From: Halomonas sp. MCCC 1A13316
GTDB lineage: Bacteria; Pseudomonadota; Gammaproteobacteria; Pseudomonadales; Halomonadaceae
Length of the DNA stretch: 64,000 nt
Direction of reading: 5' to 3'
Assembly (NCBI RefSeq): GCF_014931605.1
Contig: NZ_CP053382.1
Coordinates: 2,294,001 to 2,358,000 of the forward strand
Shown here: piece by piece, positions 55,996 through 64,000 of the stretch
Numbering within the stretch: position 1 is the stretch's first letter
Layout: every line of letters starts with the position of its first letter
Program-made: the position numbers and the translations under genes
The notes under the pieces: model-generated
Told to the model about the DNA's origin: nothing
Databases searched by the model: none
Seen by the model: only the letters and a program-made list of their open reading frames with translations

Positions 55996-58377
55996 TCACC
56001 CACGCAGCTCGGCTCCCAGATGCTGATGCGATTCGGCGACGATGGCATCGACCAACTGATTGATTTCCTCGTCATTCAGCGTGCGCGAAGGATGCTGCCA
56101 GGTCAAGCCCAAGGCAACACTCTTGCTGCCCTCGGGCACCCCCTTGCCCTGATAGACGTCGAAGAGCCTTAGCTCCTGCAACCACTCACCCGCCTGGTTG
56201 CGGACGCAATCCAGCAGCGCCTGAACGGGACGCTCTTCTTCGAGCAGGAAGGCCAGGTCCCGGCGCACTTCCGGATAACGCGACAACGGCTCGAAGCTGG
56301 GCAAGCTGCCATGGGTCAGCGCATCCTGGCGCACCTCGAACAGGAACACCTCGGCCTTGAGCCCCAACTCGGCCTTGACTCCGGGATGCAATGCTCCGAT
56401 CCAGCCTACCGGCTCACCGCGGAAGATGATTCGCGCACTCTGCCCCGGATGCAGAGCAGGATGCTCACCGGGCTCGAAGCGCCAGGCGCCCTCCTCGCCG
56501 CCGAGCGCCATCAGACTCTCCAGATCGCCCTTGAGATCGAAGAAATCGACCTTCTCGCGACCACCGGACCAACCTTCGGGGAAGCGCTCTCCGCAGGCCA
56601 ATGCACCGACCATGGGCGTCTGCTCCAACTCATCCAGGTCGCCGCGGAAGATCAGGCCCGTTTCGAACAGGCGCACGCGGGTCTGCTGGCGGTTGAGGTT
56701 GTATTCGAGCGCCCGCACCAGCCCCGGGAACAGGCTCGCCCGCATGACCGCAAGGTCGCTGGAGATGGGATTGGCCAGCCGCGGCGATACCGCATCCGGC
56801 AGCAGCGTCTGCTGCAGCTCGGGGGCAACGAAACTGTAAGTGACGGCTTCCTGGTAGCCCCGCGCCACCATCTGGCGACGCAATCGCGCCAGGGGCGTGC
56901 GTGCCTCATGATCGGGGCGAAGTGCCAGGCGCGCCGCCGGGCGACGCACCGGCAAGCGGTTGTAGCCGTGGATTCGCGCCACCTCCTCGATCAAATCTTC
57001 CTCGATGTCGATGTCGAAACGCCAGCTCGGCACCTGCGCCTGCCAACCGGCCTCGGCGGCACGAACCTGCATGCCCAGCCGCTCGAGAATCTCCTGCACC
57101 TCCTCACCGGGCAGTGCCTTGCACAGCGCCTGCTCCAAACGCGCCGCACGCAGGGTGACCTCGCGCTCGCCCGGCAGGTGCGCTTCGCTAGCCGCTTCCA
57201 CCAGTGGCCCCGGCTCGCCACCGGTGATCTGCAGCAGCAGCGCCGTGGCACGCTCCACCGCGTCACGGGTGAGCTGCGGGTCGACACCGCGCTCGAAGCG
57301 ATGGGAGGCATCGGTATGCAAGCCGTAGGAGCGCGCCTGCCCGGCCACCGCCAGCGGCGAGAAGAAGGCCGACTCGAGGAAGATATCGCGGGTCGCGGGA
57401 CTCACGCCGGAAGACTCGCCCCCCATCACCCCCGCAATCGCCAGCGGACCGCGCTCGTCGGCGATCACCAGGGTGGAAGCATCCAGGCTGATCTCCTGGC
57501 CGTCGAGCAGGGTCAGTTGCTCGCCCTCCCGCGCCAGCCGTACTACCACCGCGCCATGCAGGTTCTCACGATCGAAGGCATGCAGCGGCTGGCCCAACTC
57601 GAGCATCACGTAGTTGGTGACGTCGACCACCGGGTCGATCGAGCGAACACCGCTGCGCCGCAAGCGCTCGACCATCCACAGCGGCGTTGCTGCGGTGACG
57701 TCGACCCCCTTGATCAGCCGGCCGATATAGCGCGGGCAGCGCTCCGCGTCTTCGACCCGCACCGGGAAGGTCTCGTCATGGCTGGCCGCAACCGGCTCGA
57801 TGACGGGCGGCCTCAACGGTAACCGATTGAGAACGCCGACTTCCCGCGCCAGTCCCTTGAGGCTCAGGCAATCACCGCGGTTGGGCGTCAGGTCCACCTC
57901 GACGGTATGGTCGTCGAGCCCCATCCAGGCACGAAAATCCTCGCCGGCCGGAGCGTCGGCCGGCAGCACCAGGATGCCGCCCGAAGTCTCTTCGGCCAGC
58001 CCCAGTTCGGAAGCAGAGCAGATCATTCCGCAAGATTCCACACCGCGCAGCTTGGCCCGCTTGATCTTGAAGTCGCCGGGCAGCACGGCACCTACTCGAG
58101 CGAAAGGCACCTTCTGCCCAACTGCCACGTTGGCAGCGCCACACACCACCTGCACCGTCTCGCCGCTGCCATCGACCACCTGGCACACGTTCAGCTTGTC
58201 GGCGTCAGGATGCTGCTGCTTGTCGACGACCTCGGCTACCACAACGCCGCTGAAGGCCGCGGCAACGGGCTCGACGGCATCCACTTCGAGGCCGGCCATG
58301 GTGATCTGGTCGGCCAGCCCCTGTACGCCCAGCTGCGGGGATACCCACTCACGCAGCCACTGTTCGGAAAATTTCAT
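55996..58377 (-). CDS. pheT: Phenylalanyl-tRNA synthetase beta subunit
   Basis: This is the large subunit of the alpha2-beta2 synthetase. The 793-residue protein has the EMAPII-like tRNA-binding domain (about 40-150, KQQHPDADKLNVCQV), B3/B4 editing region, B5 domain (PSWRFDIDIEEDLIEEVARIHGYNRLP) and the C-terminal FDX-ACB domain (SRYPEVRRDLAFLL, LFDVYQGKGVPEGSKSVA). ATG 58377 follows AGGA by 6 bases; a TTG two codons earlier is unlikely. It lies 61 bases after pheS. Confidence 0.96.
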   Translation of the reverse strand: MKFSEQWLREWVSPQLGVQGLADQITMAGLEVDAVEPVAAAFSGVVVAEVVDKQQHPDADKLNVCQVVDGSGETVQVVCGAANVAVGQKVPFARVGAVLPGDFKIKRAKLRGVESCGMICSASELGLAEETSGGILVLPADAPAGEDFRAWMGLDDHTVEVDLTPNRGDCLSLKGLAREVGVLNRLPLRPPVIEPVAASHDETFPVRVEDAERCPRYIGRLIKGVDVTAATPLWMVERLRRSGVRSIDPVVDVTNYVMLELGQPLHAFDRENLHGAVVVRLAREGEQLTLLDGQEISLDASTLVIADERGPLAIAGVMGGESSGVSPATRDIFLESAFFSPLAVAGQARSYGLHTDASHRFERGVDPQLTRDAVERATALLLQITGGEPGPLVEAASEAHLPGEREVTLRAARLEQALCKALPGEEVQEILERLGMQVRAAEAGWQAQVPSWRFDIDIEEDLIEEVARIHGYNRLPVRRPAARLALRPDHEARTPLARLRRQMVARGYQEAVTYSFVAPELQQTLLPDAVSPRLANPISSDLAVMRASLFPGLVRALEYNLNRQQTRVRLFETGLIFRGDLDELEQTPMVGALACGERFPEGWSGGREKVDFFDLKGDLESLMALGGEEGAWRFEPGEHPALHPGQSARIIFRGEPVGWIGALHPGVKAELGLKAEVFLFEVRQDALTHGSLPSFEPLSRYPEVRRDLAFLLEEERPVQALLDCVRNQAGEWLQELRLFDVYQGKGVPEGSKSVALGLTWQHPSRTLNDEEINQLVDAIVAESHQHLGAELRG

Positions 58378-58438
58378 GGTCAATCCTGTGTTCGGCCGAA
58401 GTTCATGTCACGCCATCCGGGCTCGTGCGAAGCTCGAA

Positions 58439-59497
<1,059 letters not shown>

Positions 59498-59586
59498 TCA
59501 GTGGCACGTGGCAGGCAATCGCCAAGGGCGATTACAGTCGTCGCGCCAGCGACGGCCCGTAGGGTGGCCGCCATGGACGGTGGCCC

Positions 59587-59621
59587 CAAAAAAACAGGGG
59601 AAGAGCGGCTGCTCTTCCCCT
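59587..59621 (-). terminator. Intrinsic terminator between rplT and pheS
   Basis: On the minus strand a 12-bp stem CAGGGGAAGAGC/GCTCTTCCCCTG with a 4-base loop is followed by seven T. It lies 63 bases after the rplT stop and 129 bases before pheS. I translated the upstream leader and found no Phe-rich peptide, so PheL-style attenuation is not supported. Confidence 0.88.
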
Positions 59622-59683
59622 GCGACGGTCTGGCAACGTGACGGACCGGTCTCGGCCGGCCCGTCGCCATCGGCCGTTGTCAC

Positions 59684-60037
59684 TTACTGGGCAGCCTTGG
59701 CCTTCTCGACGATGGCGGCAAAGGCAGCCTTCTCGTGAACGGCCAGGTCAGCCAGCACCTTGCGGTCGATCTCGATACCGGCCTTCTTCAGACCACCGAC
59801 GAAGCGGCTGTAGGACAGGCCATGCTGACGGGCACCGGCGTTGATACGCTGGATCCACAGAGCGCGGAACTGACGCTTGCGCTGGCGACGGTCACGGTAG
59901 GCGTACTGACCGGCCTTGATGACGGCTTGCTTGGCTACGCGAAAGACGCGCGAACGGGCACCGTAGTAACCCTTGGCCAACTTGAGAACTTTCTTGTGAC
60001 GACGACGAGCGACGACACCACGCTTGACACGAGTCAT
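59684..60037 (-). CDS. rplT: 50S ribosomal protein L20
   Basis: This is a 117-residue early-assembly 23S rRNA-binding protein and, in E. coli, the repressor of the rpmI-rplT message. It has the basic N-terminal tail [24 protein letters not shown] and the globular [45 protein letters not shown] precedes the ATG. It lies 37 bases after rpmI. Confidence 0.98.
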   Translation of the reverse strand: MTRVKRGVVARRRHKKVLKLAKGYYGARSRVFRVAKQAVIKAGQYAYRDRRQRKRQFRALWIQRINAGARQHGLSYSRFVGGLKKAGIEIDRKVLADLAVHEKAAFAAIVEKAKAAQ

Positions 60038-60074
60038 GGCTTTCTCCTGACGTTAAAGTGGGGCAACCAGAGGC

Positions 60075-60269
60075 TTAAAGATTCGGCAGCATGCGCTGAA
60101 TCAGTGCCTTGTCGGCGTCGTGGATCTGCTTCATACCGCGCAGTTGACGCTTCCGCTTGGTCGACTTCTTGGTCAGGATGTGGCTACGGAACGACTGCTT
60201 GTGCTTGAAGCCGTTGGCCGTCTTCTTGAAGCGCTTGGCAGCGCCGCTGTTGCTCTTGATTTTCGGCAT
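60075..60269 (-). CDS. rpmI: 50S ribosomal protein L35
   Basis: This 64-residue ribosomal protein has the typical [31 protein letters not shown] start and [13 protein letters not shown] end. GGAG precedes the ATG. It lies between infC and rplT in the usual order, with an 84-base gap after infC. Confidence 0.98.
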   Translation of the reverse strand: MPKIKSNSGAAKRFKKTANGFKHKQSFRSHILTKKSTKRKRQLRGMKQIHDADKALIQRMLPNL

Positions 60270-60353
60270 GAGAATAACTCCGCTCGAGATTTTTCAGAAA
60301 ACCCGGGGCCGGTGGACGGCTTGCGCCGACCACCCGTTTGGCTGGCCTTCGGA

Positions 60354-60893
60354 TCACTTCTTCTTGGGGGCAATGATCATGATCATCTGGCGCCCTTCCA
60401 TCTTGGGGAAGGCCTCCACGGTTCCGATGTCCTCGAGATCCGCGGCAATCCGCTCCATCAGCTTGCGGCCAATGTCCTGGTGCGCCATTTCACGGCCGCG
60501 AAAACGCAGCGTGACCTTGCCCTTGTCGCCACCTTCGAGGAAGCGGATCAGGTTCTTCAGCTTGACCTGATAGTCGCCCTCGTCGGTGCCAGGCCGGAAT
60601 TTGACTTCCTTGACCTGAATCTGCTTCGTCTTCTTCTTCTGAGCTGACTTCTGCTTCTTCTGCTCGAAGACGAACTTGCCGTAATCCATGATCTTGCAGA
60701 CGATCGGATCGGCATTGGAAATCTGGACGAGGTCTAGACCGGCCGCTTCGGCACGCTCGAGCGCTTCGCTGGTGGGCACTACGCCCAGCTGCTCGCCGTC
60801 GCTGTCGATCAGGCGAACCTGATCCTCGGTTATCCGCTCGTTCATAGGGGGGCGCTTGTCCTGTGGACGTGCGCGCTGGCTGCTTCGCTTGAT
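60354..60893 (-). CDS. infC: Translation initiation factor IF-3, with a probable AUC start codon
   Basis: IF-3 binds the 30S subunit, rejects non-canonical start codons and keeps subunits apart. The frame stays open upstream of the first ATG (60845) for 16 codons to an ATC at 60893, giving [16 protein letters not shown] before [12 protein letters not shown]. That extension resembles the N-terminus of Pseudomonas IF-3 and gives 179 residues, against 180 in E. coli. GGAG lies about 9 bases before the ATC. The N domain (residues 17-90), lysine-rich linker helix ([13 protein letters not shown]) and C domain ending [10 protein letters not shown] are all normal. A rare start lets IF-3 repress its own synthesis. 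Confidence 0.92.
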   Translation of the reverse strand: MKRSSQRARPQDKRPPMNERITEDQVRLIDSDGEQLGVVPTSEALERAEAAGLDLVQISNADPIVCKIMDYGKFVFEQKKQKSAQKKKTKQIQVKEVKFRPGTDEGDYQVKLKNLIRFLEGGDKGKVTLRFRGREMAHQDIGRKLMERIAADLEDIGTVEAFPKMEGRQMIMIIAPKKK

Positions 60894-60954
60894 CGTTCCG
60901 TCTCCGTTCCGGTAATTGACGATGTCGTTACCAACCTGTCTTTACCAACCTATG

Positions 60955-62853
60955 CTACCACCCTTCGACCCGGATCCGCTCAATGAAGGCATCAACGGTC
61001 ATGGTACCAAGGTCTTCGCCGGTGCGCGTGCGCACGGCAACCGAGTCGGCTTCGACTTCCTTATCTCCTACCACCAGAAGATAGGGAACCTTCTGCAACG
61101 TATGTTCGCGGATTTTAAAGCCGATCTTCTCATTCCTCAAGTCCGCCTTGACGCGAAGGCCAATTTTCTGCAGGCGATGCTCAAGATCGTGAGCATAATC
61201 GCGCTGAGAATCGGTGATGATCATCACCACTGCCTGTTCCGGTGCCAGCCACAGCGGCATGGCTCCGGCATAGTGCTCGATCAGAATGCCGATGAAACGC
61301 TCCATCGACCCCACGATGGCGCGATGCAGCATGACGGGAGGCTTGCGGTCCCCCTCCTCGGTCACGTACTGAGCACCAAGACGGGTCGGCATCATGAAGT
61401 CGACCTGCATGGTGCCGACCTGCCACTCGCGCCCAAGGCAGTCCTTCATGTGATATTCGATCTTGGGGCCATAGAAAGCACCTTCACCGGGCAGCTCTTC
61501 CCACTCCACCTCGCAGGCGGACAGGGCTCCGCGCAGCGCCGCTTCGGCACGATCCCAGTCGTCATCGCTGCCCAGACGCTTCTCGGGACGCAAGGCAATC
61601 TTGACCGCGATGTCCTCGAACCCGAAATCACGATAGACCTTGAGCGCCTGGCGATGGAAAGCCGTCACCTCCGGCTCGACCTGGGCTTCGGTGCAGAACA
61701 CGTGGCCGTCGTCCTGAGTGAAGGCGCGCACGCGCATGATGCCATGCAAGGCGCCGGATGGCTCGTTGCGGTGACAACCGCCGAATTCGCCGTAGCGTAC
61801 CGGCAGCTCTCGATAGCTGCGCAGCCCGGAATTAAAGACCTGGACATGTCCCGGACAGTTCATCGGCTTGAGCGCATACTCACGCTTCTCCGATTCGGTG
61901 AAGAACATGTTCTCGGCGTAGTTGTCCCAGTGACCCGACTTCTTCCACAGCGAAACGTCCATGATCTGCGGGCAGCGGATCTCCTGATAGCCCCCTTCGC
62001 GGTAGACGTTGCGCATGTACTGCTCGACGACCTGCCACAGCGTCCATCCCTTGGGGTGCCAGAACACCATGCCCGGGGCCTCTTCCTGCATGTGGAAGTA
62101 ATCGAGCTTGCGCGCCAGCTTGCGGTGGTCGCGCTTCTCGGCTTCCTCGAGGCGCTGCAGGTAGGCCTTGAGCTGCTTCTTGTCGCCCCAGGCAGTGCCG
62201 TAGATACGAGTCAGCATCGGCTTGCTGGCATCGCCACGCCAGTATGCGCCGGCCAGCTTTGTCAGCTTGAACGCCTTCAGGTGCCGCGTATTGGGCACGT
62301 GGGGCCCACGGCACATGTCAGTATATTCTTTATGGTAATACAGGCGAATGGTCTCGCCTCCAGGAATGTCGCGAATGATTTCCTGTTTGTAGGGCTCACC
62401 GCGCTCCTCGAAGGTCAGCAGCGCCTTGTCGCGATCGACATACTCGCGTATCACGTCGTATTCGCTATCGATCAGCTCCTTCATGCGCGTCTCGATGGCA
62501 GCCAGATCATCCGGCGTCACCGAACGGCCAAAGTCGATGTCATAGTAGAAGCCGTCATCTATCACCGGGCCGATGGCCATCTTGGCCTCGGGATAGAGTT
62601 GCTTGACGGCGTGCCCGATCAGGTGGGCACAGGAGTGGCGAATGATCTCCAGCCCTTCTGGGTCGCGGGCCGTGATGATCGCCACTTCAGCGTCATGATC
62701 GATGACGTCGGCGGCGTCCACCAGCGCACCGTCGATCTTGCCGGCCACGCAGGCCTTGGCCAGACCGGGACCGATGGACTCGGCAAGCTGCATTACGCTG
62801 ATGGGTTCGTCGAAAGTTCTCTGGCTGCCGTCCGGCAGGGTCACGATGGGCAT
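60955..62853 (-). CDS. thrS: Threonyl-tRNA synthetase
   Basis: This class II synthetase charges tRNA-Thr and edits Ser-tRNA. The 632-residue protein has the N-terminal TGS domain ([19 protein letters not shown]), the editing domain with [16 protein letters not shown], and the catalytic core with zinc ligands including the Cys in NCPGHVQVF. Motif 2 is [22 protein letters not shown], followed by the C-terminal anticodon domain. ATG 62853 follows AAGGA by 7 bases, and the in-frame upstream ATGs lack a site. It is 61 bases ahead of infC, the normal order. Confidence 0.97.
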   Translation of the reverse strand: MPIVTLPDGSQRTFDEPISVMQLAESIGPGLAKACVAGKIDGALVDAADVIDHDAEVAIITARDPEGLEIIRHSCAHLIGHAVKQLYPEAKMAIGPVIDDGFYYDIDFGRSVTPDDLAAIETRMKELIDSEYDVIREYVDRDKALLTFEERGEPYKQEIIRDIPGGETIRLYYHKEYTDMCRGPHVPNTRHLKAFKLTKLAGAYWRGDASKPMLTRIYGTAWGDKKQLKAYLQRLEEAEKRDHRKLARKLDYFHMQEEAPGMVFWHPKGWTLWQVVEQYMRNVYREGGYQEIRCPQIMDVSLWKKSGHWDNYAENMFFTESEKREYALKPMNCPGHVQVFNSGLRSYRELPVRYGEFGGCHRNEPSGALHGIMRVRAFTQDDGHVFCTEAQVEPEVTAFHRQALKVYRDFGFEDIAVKIALRPEKRLGSDDDWDRAEAALRGALSACEVEWEELPGEGAFYGPKIEYHMKDCLGREWQVGTMQVDFMMPTRLGAQYVTEEGDRKPPVMLHRAIVGSMERFIGILIEHYAGAMPLWLAPEQAVVMIITDSQRDYAHDLEHRLQKIGLRVKADLRNEKIGFKIREHTLQKVPYLLVVGDKEVEADSVAVRTRTGEDLGTMTVDAFIERIRVEGW

Positions 62854-63076
62854 CAAAACATCCTTTGCGCAGTGGTGATCCATACCAGAGATCACGTGTC
62901 GCGGTTAATAGCAGATTTGGAAATGGTCAACAGCCCGCGAGGCGTGCAGCCCACCCACTACCCTGGGCGATACGAGTGCCGAGTCAAACGGCCCCGCTGC
63001 ACGTCTCGGCGGTCGACAAGACTAACAGAATCAAGCCCGCCTGTGCCATGGCGAGGCCGACAGAGATCGCGCAACG

Positions 63077-63106
63077 CAACAGGGGCACCCGAAGGTGCCC
63101 CTGTTG
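63077..63106. terminator. Hairpin after the OmpA-family lipoprotein gene
   Basis: A perfect 13-bp stem CAACAGGGGCACC/GGTGCCCCTGTTG closes a CGAA loop (TTCG when read on the minus strand, a very stable tetraloop). It lies 35 bases past the lipoprotein stop. A long T run is missing. Confidence 0.7.
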
Positions 63107-63140
63107 AAGACGTTAGCGGACGGTTGTCCGAAACGCTTCC

Positions 63141-63836
63141 TCAATCCCAGTTGTTGATCTCGACGCGACGGTTCTGAGCACGACCCGCATCGGTCTCATT
63201 GGTCGCGATCGGCTGCTCTTCGCCGTAACCACGTGTGGTCATGCGATTCGTGTCGATTCCGCGAGAGACCAGGAAATCGCGAACGGAGTCGGCACGACGC
63301 TGAGACAGATCCATGTTGTACTGGTTGGAACCGATAGAATCGGTATGCCCTTCGATGCTAACCCGCATACGAGGGTTCTCGCGCAGGGTTGCAGCCACCT
63401 GGTCCAGAATCGGATAGGCGCTTTCGCGAATTTCAGCCGAATCGAAGGCGAAGGTTACTTCGCTGTCCAGCACTACCGGCTCGAACTCAGGGGCCGGGGC
63501 GGGTGCAGGCTCAGGCTCGGGCATCGGCTCGGGCTCGGCTACGGGCTCCGGCGAACGGTCGGCACACAGCAGGGCACCGATCGCTGAGCCAGCGACTGCG
63601 CCTGTAGCGGCACCGCTGTCCTCGTCGGATTCACCGCTGGTAGCGTAGCCGATGCTACCGCCAACCAGACCACCTGCGATACCGCAAACCAGGGGCTGTT
63701 GATACCAGGCGTTACCAGTCGAAGCCGATGCCATACCACCCGCTCTATCGCCGCCTTTCTGGAAATCTGTGGCACAGCCGGAGAGGCCGAGCACCAGCGC
63801 AGAACCCAACAGCAAGCCAGTCGTTGATTTTTTCAT
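63141..63836 (-). CDS. OmpA-family lipoprotein with glycine zipper
   Basis: This outer-membrane lipoprotein anchors to peptidoglycan. From ATG 63836 (AAGGAG 7 bases upstream) it has 231 residues. A signal ends in lipobox GLSGC (Cys21). A glycine-zipper region follows (GIAGGLVGGSIGYATSG, GAATGAVAGSAIGALL), then a Pro/Glu/Ala linker of repeated EP pairs. The C-terminal OmpA domain shows FAFDSAEIRESAYPILDQVA, EGHTDSIGSNQYNMDLSQRRADSV and AQNRRVEI, which carry the diaminopimelate-binding Asp and Arg. It resembles YiaD more than Pal. Confidence 0.92.
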   Translation of the reverse strand: MKKSTTGLLLGSALVLGLSGCATDFQKGGDRAGGMASASTGNAWYQQPLVCGIAGGLVGGSIGYATSGESDEDSGAATGAVAGSAIGALLCADRSPEPVAEPEPMPEPEPAPAPAPEFEPVVLDSEVTFAFDSAEIRESAYPILDQVAATLRENPRMRVSIEGHTDSIGSNQYNMDLSQRRADSVRDFLVSRGIDTNRMTTRGYGEEQPIATNETDAGRAQNRRVEINNWD

Positions 63837-63922
63837 TGCAAGACTCCTTCTTGATTTCATCTCGGGGCCATGTAAAGCGAACCACCCCGAAGGTCAGGAC
63901 ATTCATTGACCCAACGGCTTCA

Positions 63923-63950
63923 AGTGTAGGCCTTTCCCGCCCTTGCTCAA
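63923..63950 (-). promoter_or_regulatory. Candidate sigma70 promoter of the OmpA-family lipoprotein gene
   Basis: On the minus strand TTGAGC (63945-63950) and TACACT (63923-63928) are 16 bases apart, about 80 bases upstream of the start codon. Each box matches four of six consensus bases. Confidence 0.4.
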
Positions 63951-64000
63951 AGCGCCGTCACACTCCATTCGTTGACCATTGTGCCGAATATTGCCAGAAA

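Noticed and set aside
62854..63076. A tRNA gene upstream of thrS
   Set aside because: I checked for a cloverleaf and a CCA end on both strands and saw neither.
60916..63177. A 753-codon open frame on the plus strand across thrS
   Set aside because: It lies opposite thrS, and its translation resembles no family. High GC makes long antisense frames common. The same applies to long plus-strand frames opposite wbpA/wzc (35227-37203), wbpDE (32499-34274) and pheT (56311-57822), and to a minus-strand frame opposite gcvP (49317-50765).

Overview
The window reads as chromosomal DNA of a Halomonas-like gammaproteobacterium (Halomonadaceae). The basis is the high GC, the family-level look of nearly every protein, TRAP uptake, ketone-body/PHB-type genes, a RegB/RegA pair, and the gammaproteobacterial thrS-infC-rpmI-rplT-pheST-ihfA order. 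This is an inference from protein resemblance; there is no rRNA gene in the window. I found no tRNA, rRNA, IS element, prophage or CRISPR array.

Region 1 (1-17.6 kb) is housekeeping and small-molecule genes. A truncated prfC is followed by a TRAP transporter (fused DctQM plus Tat-type DctP). The transporter is divergent from the redox two-component pair regB-regA, and the spacer holds two TGGT-N3-ACCA operators. Then come bdhA, a HybE-like orphan, an IMPase-family phosphatase, grxA, a degenerate DUF1338 protein, scoA-scoB with a divergent LysR regulator, a PlsC-type acyltransferase, a degenerate LytM lipoprotein and alkB.

Region 2 (16.3-45.2 kb) is one large exopolysaccharide locus. On the minus strand, wza-wzb-wzc leads into wbpA, wbpB and a wbpD-wbpE fusion (UDP-diacetamido-glucuronate branch). 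These are followed by the wzx flippase, a GNAT/FemAB-like/deacetylase trio, a Wzy-like polymerase, two GT4 transferases, pglC-pglD-pglE plus a WbpM/PglF dehydratase (UDP-diacetamido-bacillosamine branch and priming), glmS (amino-sugar supply) and an O-antigen-ligase-family protein. A perfect 12-base ops element lies in the long leader ahead of wza, which points to RfaH-type antitermination of the whole locus. Divergent on the plus strand is yjbEFGH (gfcABCD). The same modules are contiguous in the E. coli gfcABCDE-etp-etk operon but are split here across a 0.77-kb AT-rich regulatory region.

Region 3 (45.2-51.8 kb) is the glycine cleavage system. gcvT and an AGCS Na+:alanine/glycine symporter (minus) are divergent from gcvH-gcvP (plus), and the spacer contains repeated and inverted motifs but no glycine riboswitch that I can see.

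Region 4 (51.8-64 kb) holds a LysR regulator, ppnN, a MioC-like flavodoxin with a small membrane protein, a DUF2788 protein, and the translation operon thrS-infC-rpmI-rplT-pheS-pheT-ihfA, in which infC appears to start at AUC. An OmpA-type lipoprotein ends the window.
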